Below are positions 1 through 12,600 of a stretch of DNA of 64,000 nt, in pieces. Source of the stretch: Ichthyophonus hoferi (lineage: Eukaryota; Opisthokonta; Ichthyosporea; Ichthyophonida; Ichthyophonidae). The stretch is from the NCBI GenBank assembly GCA_002751075.1, contig NAOQ01000095.1, positions 7,479-71,478 on the forward strand. Reading direction: 5' to 3'. The translations under genes were made by a program, and so were the position numbers. A model generated the notes under the pieces. That model worked only from the letters and a program-made list of their open reading frames with translations. It did not search any database and was not told the origin of the DNA. Within the stretch, counting starts at the first letter, position 1. Each line of letters opens with the position of its first letter.

Positions 1-165
1 GTACTTGCACTACAAGTGAAAGAATAAACACCTAATAATGAAAGTGAGAGAGCTTGGAATACTAAGCACATTAGTATTAAACATATTACAACTATAATTA
101 GAACAAAACTGTTGCAGTAATTGGAATAACCTGATAAGACAAACACTGTGATGTGTTTTTTTTTT

Positions 166-1220
166 GTTAAAACGGTAAAAAGTATAGCTAAGCATACCCC
201 ATCATTATTTTAAGTTGTTATCCTGACAATGATGCTTTTTCAATTGGCGGACTATAGCGTAAAAAACTGGAAGCTTCGGATCCATCACACTGTGGTTAAT
301 TTATACTTTTCTAAACACACTAGGTAGTGATACTGAATTCAGATTCAATTCTATACTAAATATAATGTGGTATACAGGAAATAATCCCAATCGGAATCAT
401 TACTATGTCGGTTTGATAGAATCTCTATTATTTGAGCAATAGCAAATAAACACATAAAATATAACATCTTCTAACACAAATGAATAAGGAATCATTGTAA
501 CATATTTCACATGTTCCAACATTTTTTGTAGTTACTCTAAAAAAAAGTATATCCTGAGCAATGGGACCATTCTACTACTATTTTACTGAATTAGAAATTG
601 AACTGATATTTTCCCAGTGCTACCCCCATATTTCTACACGTTGGTAATGGATTGCCTGTTTGAATCAGCTTGAACTAATCCAATTCAAGTCCAAATCAAC
701 ATTTTCTAAAATTATAACATTTGCCTGTTATAATAGTTATACTAACGTAATATAGATATATCAGTAAGACTTGCAAGGCTACTCTGTCAATAGGACTTAG
801 TCCTGGCAGATGGCTCTATAATTAGTACTTGTTGGTATGCACATAAGTAGCAAATCTTCGAACATGTGTAATATATTACAAAAATTCTTTCTTCATTTAT
901 TTATTTGTATTAAAATATATTATATACTGCATTTATTATTATTCGTTAATATTCAAATAGTAGGGAATATATCAAACCTACATCGTAACGATTTATGTTG
1001 AAATTATTTCCTATATTACTATATATTATATTGAATATACAGTTTGATTTGAATTAAGTCTCATTGCCTCACATGCGTTTATAACTGTATTAATTAAATA
1101 CTGTGTGGTTGAGACGAGGCTTCTAGTTTTGTTTACAATATGGTCTGCCACGTGACATGCGTCATTGCTATTGTCATGGTTAAAACCAAGATAGGGTATG
1201 CCTATCCCATATTTTTCTTG
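166..1220. repeat. Fold-back element, copy A
   Basis: The sequence from about 166 to 430 recurs in inverted orientation from about 970 to 1220, giving a roughly 1 kb element with long diverged inverted arms of about 250 bases. The outer end of the left arm reads gttaaaacggtaaaa. Shared landmarks in the arms include AATGACGC-like and CAACCACA..GTTAAT-like blocks that also occur in copies at 2542-3268, 20807-21045, 47990-48147 and 58170-58390. No transposase-like frame is visible between the arms, so this looks like a non-autonomous DNA element. Arms differ at many positions, so it is old. Boundaries are approximate. Confidence 0.6.
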
Positions 1221-2541
1221 CTTGTACTTAATTTAATATATAAACATCAGAATATGCATCATACCTTTTAAAAATATTAAAGGAACCTAAGCCATTATAA
1301 TTCTGTATCTCTATAATTAGGCTAAGATTGAGGCAATATTAAGCTCAATATGAAAATGGTATAATGAAAAATGAGGTACTGCAGCCTACTATATATGTAT
1401 ATTAGTGTATATGCTGTGCCATCCATTTTTTTTTAATAAATCTATGGGCATTCTTCTTTTTCTGAATTTTATATCTCTACAATAATAAAAGTTATAAGCA
1501 TGAGCGTAAAATAGCAATAATATAAAAAAAACGTTAGTAATAGTTGGCATATAGGTAACTAGGTATGTATACCCTTATTTAAGCATGACTACGTGCTATA
1601 TATATAATGATGAATAAACACTTATATCTACGTGAAAATACACAATATATATCTATAATATATATGAACCCCTGGATGTATAAATGCATATCAGTTGTAT
1701 AAAAATTACTATTTCACACAAGAATAGATAAGAATTATTGTGGAAAAAAAATGTGCATTTAATCATGGGGTATACATTAGCACTGGGTGTTCGGGTCATA
1801 TGAATTTGTGATATTATTATCAGGTAGAGAAAAAGTCAAAGCTTTTCAAAACTCAGTTTGAAGTTCACGCTTCTGAGTAACGTTAAGTAAACCTTCAACT
1901 TTTTACCAGATAATATGCTGTATATATAATAACTGTGATATATATTTTTCTGTGAGTAAACTGTTATACTTCGATCTTCTGAAAAAAGAGCTACTTAAGA
2001 CTCAACTAGTTGGCCTTTTTAGTAAATTATCTGATTGCTTGGTTTTAACTTTGTTTAAGAGAACAAACTAAATATAAAAACAATAATAACATAAATTTAA
2101 TTCTGAAATATAACCTGTAAACTGATATTTTAGACAATCCTTTCGCAAAACAATTTAGCAGATATCAATCACATCTTTATTATTGGGTCACCACCCCTCA
2201 TTAGATTTTTTTCATTGTTATCTCAATTCTTTTCTAATACTACATATTAAATAATATATATAGATAAATTAATTTGTATTAGATAATGTAGTATAGTATA
2301 TTACAATATAACATGATATAGCATCACCAAATTAGATACCAGACACTATGAATTGTAATACAATACAACCCAATATAATATAATACAATATTGCATAGTG
2401 TAGAAAGATATCATACATTACATGCTTTTTTAAATTTTTTAAATACACTATGAAAGAGTAGGAACATGTTACTGATTCTGATTTCTGGAATAAAAGAGAG
2501 AAATAGAGAGAGGATGCATGAAAACAAGGCATAGAGACGGG

Positions 2542-3268
2542 AACAATATAAGGTATGCATGTCCTGCCTTTGTTGTAAGCTATTACCTTGGCAATGACGC
2601 ATGTAAGGTGGCGGACCATAGTGTAAACAAAACTAGAAGTTCCGTCTCAACCACATATTGGTTAATTTATATCATTCTAAACACACGTGATGCGGCAAGA
2701 CTGAATTCGGATCAAACTGTATATCAAATATGATACACATGAATTAATCCTAATCTGAATCATTATTATGCGGCTTTGATGGGTAATCTTTTCTGTTTAA
2801 TTAATAGAAAATGATATATAAATAAAAAAACAATTTTATATATATATTCTGTTATAGATAAATAAATAAATAATCACTAACGTATTGCACATGCTCCAAT
2901 ACAAGAAAGCTTCATTACCAATGCGAGTCTTTTTTATTTCTGCATGTAAAGCAAAAGAGAAAGAAAGCACAACCAACTATACCAATATTAGCTTTGAGCC
3001 TCTAGGCTATGTCGAAGAGAAATCAACTTTTAATACACTGATTATTATGAATAGCAATAATTACATGTATTAAGCATATAGTTTAATCCGAATTCAGTCT
3101 CACCGCGTAACATACGTTTAGAATTGTATAAATTAACCACTGTGGTTAAGACGGGGTTTCTAGTTTGGCTTGCCCTATAGTCTGCCATCTGACATGCATC
3201 ACTGCCCAAGTAACGCCTTAAGATAAAGACAAATTATGTTTTTTTACCCAATATTTTACCGTTTTAAC
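2542..3268. repeat. Fold-back element, copy B
   Basis: Same family as the element at 166-1220. The left arm is about 2542-2790 and the inverted right arm about 3045-3268, ending in accgttttaac, the complement of the family's left end (gttaaaacggt). The interior is short and AT-rich, without a coding frame that resembles a transposase. The left terminal bases are degraded relative to other copies. Two whole copies so close together suggest tandem or nested insertion. Confidence 0.6.
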
Positions 3269-3520
3269 ATATAATATCAGAGCACCATGCTATCTAGATG
3301 AATTGCACATTTTTTTTTTCCTAATTAACTTAAAGAAAAAAGCAATAGAGATGAGTTGAATTGAAAGGGGAAAAAATGGCACAGCAATAGATGCATATAC
3401 TCATAAACATACCAAAAGCGGCAAATAGAGATACCTGATCTTAATTAATTAATTATTTTTTAATCAGTACCAGACTGATACAAGGCTTGATATATATAGA
3501 TATATACATAATTACACTGC

Positions 3521-6190
3521 CTATTTCTTGGCCTTGGTGGTGACGTTAAACATAAAATGTACAATATCACCATCATTCATCTTGTATGTCTTTCCTTCCT
3601 GGCGATATTTTCCAGCAGCCTTGACCTCAGCCATTCCTTTCTGTGTGGCCAGTGCTTTGAAATCATCAAAAGCCACAACTTCAGCCTTAATAAATCCATG
3701 CTCGAAGTCTGTGTGGATTACACCGGCAGCCTGTACGTATGTGTAGGTTAGATTAAAGGAGGAATTAAAGACTTATATATATGCTCATATAATAGTATGT
3801 AGATATATATGGAGGTAAGTGGTTATAGACGGGCTTATCTATAATATGAACGGCATGGAAGAGAATTCTTTTCTATAGGCTAAATATTCCAAGTTTGTTC
3901 TCCTCCTATGCTATCCTACTCTAACATATGGATATAGTAGAATGTCTAAGAGTATACATATACATATACACACCTGTGGTGCAAGGGCACCATTGAAGAC
4001 AGTCCAGCATCTAACCTCCTTCTCACCAGCAGTAAAGAAATGAATAAGATTTAACTCATGATACCCAGTGGTCACCATCTTGCTTAGCATACTCTTGGCA
4101 TTATGTTCCAAGAGGAAGGCCTTTCTCACTTCCTCGTCTTCTCTAGTATTCCAGAGAGCCTGTTCATATTCAACACTGAAGGGAATCATGGCTCCCCCGC
4201 CATGAGCCTGGATCCATCTATAAGAAAGAAGGGGGTGGGGTTGTGTTAACATGTGAGAAGAGAAAAGGGAGAGTGGGGACAAAGAGTTAAAATAAAAGAT
4301 ATTATGCTGTTAATTATTTTAGGTGGTATGTCAGTTTTATTACCTAGGTTTGTTTCTATACTAATGCAATAATATATAATGCTGTGATGCTACATGATAA
4401 ATATCGAATCATCTACTCGGAGTTATAGCATTAATTTTAATTTATATAAGCTTTATAAATACTTAATGAAATAATATCACTGGGTCCCTCCAACAGTCAT
4501 TTGTAATATAAATAAAGTGATGCCCAGGTTGACCTAGTGAGAACACATTGACGTTGGTATTAATGACATAAACGTGTATTACAGCAAGAAAAAATCATAA
4601 TCTATGCCTTATATTGAATTATAGGGCTTTAATTACGATAGCTGATTAGTCAATATCATATAAGGAAAAAGGAGAAAAGGTGTTCAGAGATTCTTATATA
4701 CAATGTAATATAATATAGTATAGTATGGTATAGTATCCTATAACATAACATAACATAATACAATATAATATGCACACTTACTTATGAACTTTAGGCAGCC
4801 ACTTGTTTTTCTTGGTAACATAATCCTTCATGCTCATGTTTACGAGGTACACCACAGGCTTGGTCGTAATAAGTTGCAGTTTATCGTTTATCATCTCTAC
4901 CTCTGGTCCTGACCACTCACCATCTCTTACTGGCTTATTCTCTTCAAGCATGGTCTTCACTTTCTCCATTGTGCTTATGAAAAGAGCTGACAGTTTTGTG
5001 CCCTGATTGGTGGAAGGAGAGAGGAGATAGTTAGTAGTGTGAAGGGGAGGAAGGAACATTGTAATGGTATATATAAATATTGTAAATAATAACGTCTTAA
5101 TCATTCGTATTTTAAGAGTTCGTTATATAATTATATAATAGGATAATTAGCATAAAGATGCATATAGTATTCTTATCCGTACTCATCTATAGATACATAG
5201 CTGTAACTACATATCCCCTACCTATCCAACCACCCCTACCCTAGTTACATACCTGTGATTTCTTGACATCTTTGTTCTCTGCTGCCAAGGCTTTCTCCAA
5301 TATAGCCAGATCTTTCTTACACAGTTCACCCTGGATGGTATCGAGGTCTCTGATTGGGTCCACACTATCGTCTACGTGTACCACACTATCATTGTCAAAG
5401 GCTCTAACAACATGGAAAATACCATCCACAGCCTGTATAAAGAGAAAATAATTGGTGAGTTGGTTTTATCAAGCCAATGAAAGTACCTAATTGATGCATA
5501 CTATGATATTGACTATCTTATTATAATACTGAAGACCTGCCAGCCGGGAGTGTTCACGTTCTTTATAAGGGTTGGGTATAAAATAGACAGCTATGCCAAA
5601 CAGGATTTGAACCAGTACCAACTGTATGTCTGTGTGTATATACATGGTTACAAAGCCATGGTGTAGCAAGGGTGTTGAATTTTTGTGCCATACTTATATA
5701 TATATATCTATAATAGTACATGGAAGATATAACATATAGTATATAGAACATAGCAGACAGTCCAAGAAACCAGTCTACCATAATAAAACTATAATGTTCC
5801 TTCTAAACCACACCTATAATTAACAATTCACTCATAACATACCTGGATATGTGACAAGAATGCATTCCCAAGTCCAGCGCCCTCACTAGCGCCCTTCACC
5901 AATCCTGCAATATCAGTAATATACAGGTAGGCAGGGTACTCACTGGGTGGCTTCCACATATTACACAGGTACTCATATCTCTCATCGGGTACAGGGCAGC
6001 GAGATTCATTAGGGTCAATGGTACAGAAGGGATAGTTTTCGGCATCTACAGCTTGCTCAGTGAGCAGATTGAAGAGAGATGATTTTCCCACGTTAGGCAA
6101 CCCAACTATACCCATCTTCAAGTTGTTCTTCACACGACCAAATCGTGCGGCCTTGACCTCAACGGGCTGGGCGGATTTTTTGGGAGGCAT
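3521..6190 (-). CDS. OLA1: Obg-like ATPase 1 (OLA1/YchF family), 5 exons
   Basis: Exons on the minus strand are 5843-6190, 5253-5432, 4782-5002, 3974-4217 and 3521-3730. All join in phase through GT-AG introns to give 400 residues (human OLA1 has 396). The chosen start gives an N-terminus like animal OLA1 (MPPKK). The P-loop GLPNVGKS is at residues 30-37, followed by the G3 motif [10 protein letters not shown], the [10 protein letters not shown] block and a C-terminal TGS domain ending [11 protein letters not shown]1 is a cytosolic P-loop NTPase of the Obg/YchF group that prefers ATP and binds ribosomes. The base-recognition motif, NLSE in human, reads NMSM here (VNMSMKDY in exon 3), which is unusual. 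The acceptor of exon 3 is CCAATCAG. Confidence 0.96.
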
Positions 6191-6558
6191 GTCGAGAAGG
6201 GAATGAAGTAGAGACGGTAAAAGGGTGAAGAAAAAGTAAGGAGGGTGCCGTAGTGGGATAATAGCATATACATGCGCATATACAACCTTATATACTATTC
6301 CTACCAACCACGCGCGGTCGAATTTAGAACGATGTAGTTAAGCCAATAGATGTTATGTTATGAATGCGTTGTTGACCAATAAAGTTTAAGGATTGAAACA
6401 TTGTAGTTAAAAGGCAGATAAGAGGCTCTATTGGTTTCCAAGTCAGAAGGCACATGGTATCACAGCTTGATCATAACTTTAGCTATGCCGGCACAAGAGA
6501 TGGGTAAATTCTAATTTGCATCGCTCATGCCATCCAATGCAAAGCAGGAACTATAGAT

Positions 6559-6770
6559 TATAGGGGTTTTCGATCCCAATGGTAAGTTTTGCGATCAAAA
6601 GTAACTCTTGCCGATCAAAAGTTAAATTTGCCAATCAAAACTAAATTTGTCCCAATCAAAATTAAAAATTTATATACATATCATATCACAGGATTGGCAA
6701 ATTAAACTTTTGATCGGCAAGATTTTACTTTCGATCGTGAAACTTATCATTTGGATCGAAAAACCCTATA
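6559..6770. repeat. Small palindromic (MITE-like) element
   Basis: Two arms of about 75 bases form an imperfect palindrome around an AT-rich centre of about 50 bases. The ends read TAGGGGTTTTCGATCC on the left and GGATCGAAAAACCCTA on the right. Within the arms the word GATCAAAA or its complement recurs several times at short spacing, so the arm itself looks internally repeated. The size and structure fit a miniature inverted-repeat transposable element. It lies about 370 bases upstream of the OLA1 start codon. Confidence 0.6.
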
Positions 6771-6999
6771 TATCTACACCAAGTTTTATGTGTATTACAA
6801 GAACTTTGTAATTTTACTAGTTGGACCATATGTGGGAATGGCCGGGGCGCTGAACGGCTGGGGGGAACGACCGGGGCCTTTATTAGTTATTTCGTTTACG
6901 TTTATACTTGTCACGTTATATATTGACAAATCAATCTATCAAGTGGAAAAATATTATGCAATTAAATCATTATGCAACTAACTAATATTAAGCCACGAT

Positions 7000-7520
7000 C
7001 ATTGCTCTACTTACTATTTGAGCTTTGATCAAACCTACTTATTTATCTGCCGTTAGCGATCTTGTAACAATTTTGTTAAGATAGCAGCGGCTATTTTGTA
7101 TAAATGATAAAGTTACTATGAATCTATTGATTTGTACAAGTGAATGTCTAATAATCCAGCAGTTAATTCAAGTGGTTTTTAAGGAATTAAGTATCATTAT
7201 TTTTGTCAGATATTTATTATAAATCAATCCTTCATCAGTGAGAGTTTCCATTAACCCTTCTTTGATTGATTGCTAATAAATTACCATTCGCTTATTGATT
7301 TATGGTAACTGATTCTAGTATCAATTGATTACAAGAGTTGTTAGGTCTAGAATCGATCTCTTGTGATTTGGATGACAATGGCGAGATTAATTTATTGGTC
7401 AAGGTCATAGTTGATATAATTGGATGAACGGCTAATCTATGATTCTTGTATCCAATCAGATTTAACTACTGAATTACATCTAATATATTTTGCTGTCTAA
7501 TTCATTAATATAGTCAGTAT
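7000..7520. repeat. Old dispersed repeat shared with the copia-type region
   Basis: Two blocks match sequence at the right of the window. The block around 7010-7100 (with CTACTTATTTAT and GCGATCTTGTAACAATT) resembles 57880-57980. The block around 7360-7450 (with ATGGCGAG and TATTGGTCAAGGTCATAG) resembles 59570-59700, next to the copia-type fossil. This is probably a solo terminal repeat or a fragment of that element family. It is diverged; edges are approximate. Confidence 0.45.
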
Positions 7521-7970
7521 CCTACGTATAATAGGTGACCAATCTGACTCCAGTTAACCAAGAAGTAGTTTGTTTTTGCATTACAAGTATCGACATATAT
7601 ATAGTATACATACTTAGCATATAGAGGGATATTCAATAATGTGGATTAGATCGTAGTATGGGAGTTATTAAGATTTCTTACATCATATCCCTTAATTCTT
7701 CAGTCTAGCACCCATACCACACCACACAATATGAGCTGTAACTGTTATTATTGCCACTATCGATACTACTAGAGTAGATGTAACAGCAACATTATTGTTA
7801 TTAATACTATTATTATTACACCAAGCCCTAACAATATAATTTTCAGACTCTCATTTTTATTTTCAGAAAAAAAATATACCCACAGAGATTTAGTGATTAA
7901 ACTTGTTTTTTTAAAGAATAAATATTATGGGCGGTAGTATGGCCAGCAATTGCATTTATAATTGGCCCGA

Positions 7971-10842
7971 CTATTCTTCCTCCTCCAGGGGATAGGCCCT
8001 TACAATCTTGACGTCATCGGTGGGTCTGAATTGGTGAATAAAATAGAGTTAAAACCTAAATATAGGACTATTATATATATATATATATATATAATATAGT
8101 ATTATCCATTATAGTTATTGAATGGTTTCATCTAATATAAAGCAACGATACACAATAATATATACATCGCATATGGTAGCTTATATAGTAAGAGTATATG
8201 CATACACACACGCACATATAACATTAATACATATAACTCATTGGCGTACAGGCTTTAACCTACCTATCCTTGCTATCCGTTGGAACCAGTCCAGCGCGAT
8301 TAACTACGGATAATCCCTGGGCTACCCTTCCAAATATGGTATGTAGACCTGATAATAAACCAATGAAATGGTAAATACATTTATTGTATTTAGTATACAT
8401 ATTATATGTTACATATACTATATAACAATGATTTCTGTAAACAACAATTTATAAATCAATAAGACCATACCCTTCCCCGTATAAACCGCGATAATTTTAC
8501 ATCTTTCAATTTTCACACAGGAAGTGATTCTCCCTAAACTCATCATTTAGCTCCTAAACATTAAACCAACCAATCCACCAGCTATAACAGTTTAGAAATG
8601 AGAGACTATCTATGATTTAAATAACTCCATAGATATTAACATAGTTTCATAATCAATAAAAGGAACACCATCCCTTGTTAAAAGGAAACATTCTTATTGG
8701 ATAAGAGAGATAGGGGAGGGGAGGGGGTGGGAGGGGGTAAAAGTACATACCATCTAGGTGAGCAGTGGGAGCTAGGGTAATGAAGAACTGGCTACCATTA
8801 GTATTTAGGCCACTATTCGCCATGGAGAGAATACCTGCTCCCGTGTGTTTAAGCTTAGGGGTGATTTCATCTTCAAACTTGCCTCTGTGATAGTATGGGA
8901 CAGAGGGAGACGGAGGGGAAGAGATAGGGGAAGCAAAAACGGGAAAGAGAGCAAAAGAGATACCAAGGGGAATAGAGAGGGAAAGAGAGAGAGGGAGGGA
9001 GAGAGAGAGAGAGGAGAATTAAAAAAAAAAAGAGAAAGAGTAAGAGATATATATATAAGATAATATAACAGAATCAAAGGGTTGTCTGGTATCGCAGTAC
9101 CAAGCCCACCTATCAATAACAAGAGAGTTCTGGGTAGACCAATCAGCATACAGTATACATTCGTAGACTATAAATGCAATTGGACACCAACCCACATGTC
9201 TAGCTATATATGGTTAGTGTCACGCACTTCTTGGGGTCAAACTGGCAGTGCTTCTTATTCTAGCAATTAAGGCATGGCCTTACGTAATAATAACACAACT
9301 ATTTACCCTCACTCTTCAGAAACTTAATCAAATTTCAATTGTTTTCAATACCAAAACTCATACCATTGCCTTTTTTTGGTGACCATTTATTTTCTAAACA
9401 CCGTAGAAACTTTAGATGGGACCAAGACAGTGACCCCATCTTTTAATTAAATATGATGTCACAAAACCTATTTTTGGTTAACGCAAATTACCACTCATTT
9501 CGTTACGTCAAATCGGGAGAATATCCCACATTTGATATTTCCTCTTAGTCACTCATTCTGTCACGCATGCATACATACCCATAAATAGACTCTCCTCCGC
9601 GGCCAGTACCCGTGGGGTCGCCTGTTTGGATCATAAAGTCCTGCACGTGCATGATGGTCAGATAGGTATATAAAGCTACATGTATGTATAATAGTAGGAT
9701 AGTATGTATGTCTATATGTACGTAAGTAGATGTATATGATAGTACGATAGTATGAAGGCATGTATGTATGCATACACGTGGAGATAGGACAATATTAAAA
9801 CATATTCAATGTCCTACATGGCATGTATACGTTTTCACAGACAGACTACCAATCAAACTCTATATATACTTGTACACATACCTTGATTATACGGTGGAAT
9901 TTGACGCCATCATAATACTTTCTGCGAGCCTATTAGCCATCCTAGGGATTAGTTAGCCTGCTCATTGGTTATTCACACTTTATCCTATCCCAATCACTTC
10001 TCCCTTAGCACTCCCTTAGCACCCCCTTCCCACTCCTTACCCTTTCTTTCCCTGCCTCTCTACTCTCTATCCCTATCATATCTACTTACCAATTCAGCAA
10101 AGTTTTTACAAGTCCTTGGGGCCTCATTCCAGTAAAGCTCACACACGATCTTACCCTATTGGAGAGAGGGGAGGATATAAATTATAAAACAATATCATAA
10201 CTGGCTAATAAAACAATATAATATATGTAAAGGACTCGGATACTCTAATTAGTAATTAGTGCTAATCAATTAAATGCAAGTTGTGGCCTAGGACGTCATT
10301 TCTAAAAAATATGAGGAAGAGCTCCCATATTTAAAATATCTTCAACAATTTTAAGATTTTACCAAAGGAATACAATCAACAACTACTAAAATATGCCAAT
10401 ATATATGGATGTGTTTAAATATATGTTGTTTCTAGATAACATTATTATTATTAATATTTCTATTATTACTATCATAATTAGTATTGGTATTGGTATTACT
10501 GTTACTAGTACCAGTATTATTACCATTACTATCAGTGCACTATACTATATCATATTATGTTATATTAATAAATTATACTTATTGATATCTCCTTCTCTTA
10601 ACCTCCATCATAATCTCCTACATTTCATCTTTTGACAAGTAGCATAGAAAACATACAACATTCATAACCCCTGCAATACCGACATCATGTTCCTATGCGT
10701 ACATAGTTTATTTACTGCTATTATCATTTCATTATTAGGACCACACAAACCCTCTCTTCCTCATTCGCATTCTCTTTTAGTCAAAGCCTACCATGGACGT
10801 GTCCAGGACCACAAAAGGGGGTCTCTCTGCTCCAGTAACCAT
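7971..10842 (-). CDS. PPIL1: Cyclophilin-type prolyl isomerase PPIL1, 7 exons
   Basis: Exons on the minus strand are 10792-10842, 10090-10155, 9882-9929, 9579-9640, 8751-8884, 8264-8348 and 7971-8025. They give 166 residues, the same length as human PPIL1. PPIL1 is a nuclear peptidyl-prolyl cis-trans isomerase that joins the spliceosome through SKIP/SNW1. Landmarks are VVLDTSM near the start, [15 protein letters not shown] (active-site Arg52, Phe57 and Gln60), SIYGGKFEDE, and the [11 protein letters not shown] and TNGSQFF blocks. The residue matching Trp121 of cyclophilin A is His118 (TAHLDG), whereas human PPIL1 has Trp. The protein ends in a short acidic tail, EEEE. The start codon is preceded by a promoter region shared with the divergent plus-strand side. 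The introns hold AG-rich and AT-rich simple sequence and GTCACGC words near 9217 and 9559. Confidence 0.96.
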
Positions 10843-10970
10843 GGCAGATATATATATATATAATATATATAAATATATAGATAAATATATAAGACAGATA
10901 TTAGATATTATGAAGATGGTGCCAACTGTAGTGGATTCACATAGTCAATGTACTTGACGTTCTACAACTC

Positions 10971-11060
10971 GCGTGACAGTCACGCATTATAATTGTATTT
11001 TCTTTTACAATTATACGTCATTATGATCACATAGTCACCTATATGGTGTCACGCATTTAT
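10971..11060. promoter_or_regulatory. GCGTGAC/GTCACGC words upstream of PPIL1
   Basis: A perfect palindrome, gcgtgacagtcacgc, lies at 10971-10985, about 130 bases upstream of the PPIL1 start codon, and a further tgtcacgcatt follows near 11047. Such an uneven cluster in AT-rich DNA between a minus-strand gene and a plus-strand gene suggests a transcription-factor site. Its binding protein is not known to me. The same GTCACGC word also occurs in PPIL1 introns, which weakens a purely promoter-based reading. Confidence 0.3.
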
Positions 11061-11929
11061 CAAAATGCCCCGCCACCATCCCCCCGTTTTTTGTGCTTAA
11101 ATATTTATTATAGTGTATTATATTCGATTGCATTATATTATTATTAATATAATAATTATTATATTATCCTGCTACGATAGAATTAAAAATGAGTAAAGTA
11201 CAAATAATAGTTTATTGAACGCTATATATAATAATCTTGAATAACATCGTCAGATCATATGCATAACATAATCTTACATTATATATTATTATATTAAGAT
11301 GTAGTAAGATAAAGAGAGATATAGCATGATTAGTTACTTATTTTTATGATTGTATATGAGATGATGTAATAAGTCTAAAGTATGTCATGCTTGATAGGCT
11401 GTAATTTGATATGCAATTACAATAATTACATTATAATTACATTATAATTACTTAGTGAACATGTATATTATATAACACTATATAATATATACTGCTTATA
11501 AGTTAGTTGTGTGGGTTATAGTAGTAATATATACATATGCATATATCCGTTTGCATATGAATAGATAATAGTAAATAATAATTTATAACTAATAATTATT
11601 ATTCACAAGTTAATAGTACTATTTAACTGGTCAATAAAGTTTTTAATCTTAAATACTCTTCATCTTTGGTGTATATATACAGGATGAGGCAAGTTTATCA
11701 CCTACATTCTGTCTATTTTATTGCATGTGTATATGTTTTTATAGCCTATTAAACTTGTAGTGTATATATATATCTGCATGCCTTTTTATTAAGTGAAATA
11801 TATTGGTATCAATTATATAAGTGGTAGGGGTGGGGCGGGGAGGGGGAGGGAGAGAGGGGATATGTATTGTGTTGACACTGTGTATATGTTATGATATGAT
11901 AAGGTGGGATAATATATAAAGATATATGT

Positions 11930-12600
11930 ACATATATTAAGTTATACTATGCTATGCTATGTTATGATCAGGTATGATATAGTGTGTATACATTATACTA
12001 TACTGTACTATATTATACTATAGTATACCCACCTCCCCTCCCTTCACTTCCCTAGTTAACCCACATTCCCTTCCAACATTCCTCCTATCTTACTATATCA
12101 GTTATAACTATTTCACCAATCAGGACCCTCTGTACAATGAGACCCCTTAGTCTCTATATAATATAATATAATATAGTATAATACAGTATGATATGCTAGA
12201 CTGTGATATGCTATGCTATGCTATGTTATGATATCATATGAGATAATATAATACGATACACTATGATATGCTATGATGTTATATAATATGATACGATATG
12301 ATACAATATGATATAATATGATATGCTATAATATAATACAGTACACTATGATATGTTATGATATAATATAATATGATATACTACACTATGATATGATATG
12401 ATATAATACATTATGGTATAGTATGGTATGATATAATATAATATGATATAATACACTATGATATGATATGCTATAATGAATATACTACATTATGGTATGG
12501 TATGATATGACATGACATGCTATAATATAATATTATACAATATGATATGATAGATATAACATAGTATGATCTAATACATCGTGATATGCTATGATACAAT
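11930..12600. repeat. Degenerate ATATGATATGCT tandem repeat
   Basis: Irregular tandem copies of short words such as TATGATATAATA, TATGATATGCTA and ATACACTATGATA run through the tract, interrupted at about 12040-12150 by exon-like sequence. There is no coding potential. Slippage in this tract may have helped duplicate the neighbouring exon. Confidence 0.75.
12040..12150 (+). pseudogene. Decayed duplicate of the exon at 12692
   Basis: The sequence CCCTAGTTAACCCACATTCC and the following TTTCACCAATCAGGACCCTC closely match 12660-12735, including the flank in front of the exon. In the frame used by the downstream copy it reads FTNQDPLYNETP and then a stop, where the other copy reads FTDQDPLYNATPLV and stays open. 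It is therefore a partial tandem duplication of one exon plus intron flank, now probably non-functional, separated from its parent by a simple-repeat tract. Confidence 0.55.

Larger units (their letters stand above)
1..3520. other. Gene-free left flank, rich in old repeats
   Basis: No exon with plausible coding content and splice sites was found on either strand. Short open frames here lie in repeat sequence and show no family resemblance. The stretch holds two fold-back elements (166-1220 and 2542-3268, listed separately) separated by AT-rich sequence with TATA-type simple repeats. The right end must contain the 3' untranslated part of OLA1, whose stop codon is at 3521-3523 on the minus strand. 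Confidence 0.6.
6191..7970. other. Spacer between PPIL1 and OLA1
   Basis: PPIL1 ends at 7971 and OLA1 begins at 6190, both on the minus strand, so this 1.8 kb holds the OLA1 promoter and the PPIL1 3' end. It contains a palindromic element at 6559-6770, a short GC-rich patch near 6838-6890 that stands out from its surroundings, and a dispersed repeat at about 7000-7520. No exon was found. Confidence 0.6.

Noticed and set aside
5595-5690. tRNA-like T-arm (ggttcaaatcc on the minus strand) in OLA1 intron 1, with a nearby Thr-anticodon-like hairpin
   Set aside because: No A box, no pairing acceptor stem, an over-long gap before the T arm and a mismatch in the T stem. At best a decayed tRNA or tRNA-derived fragment.
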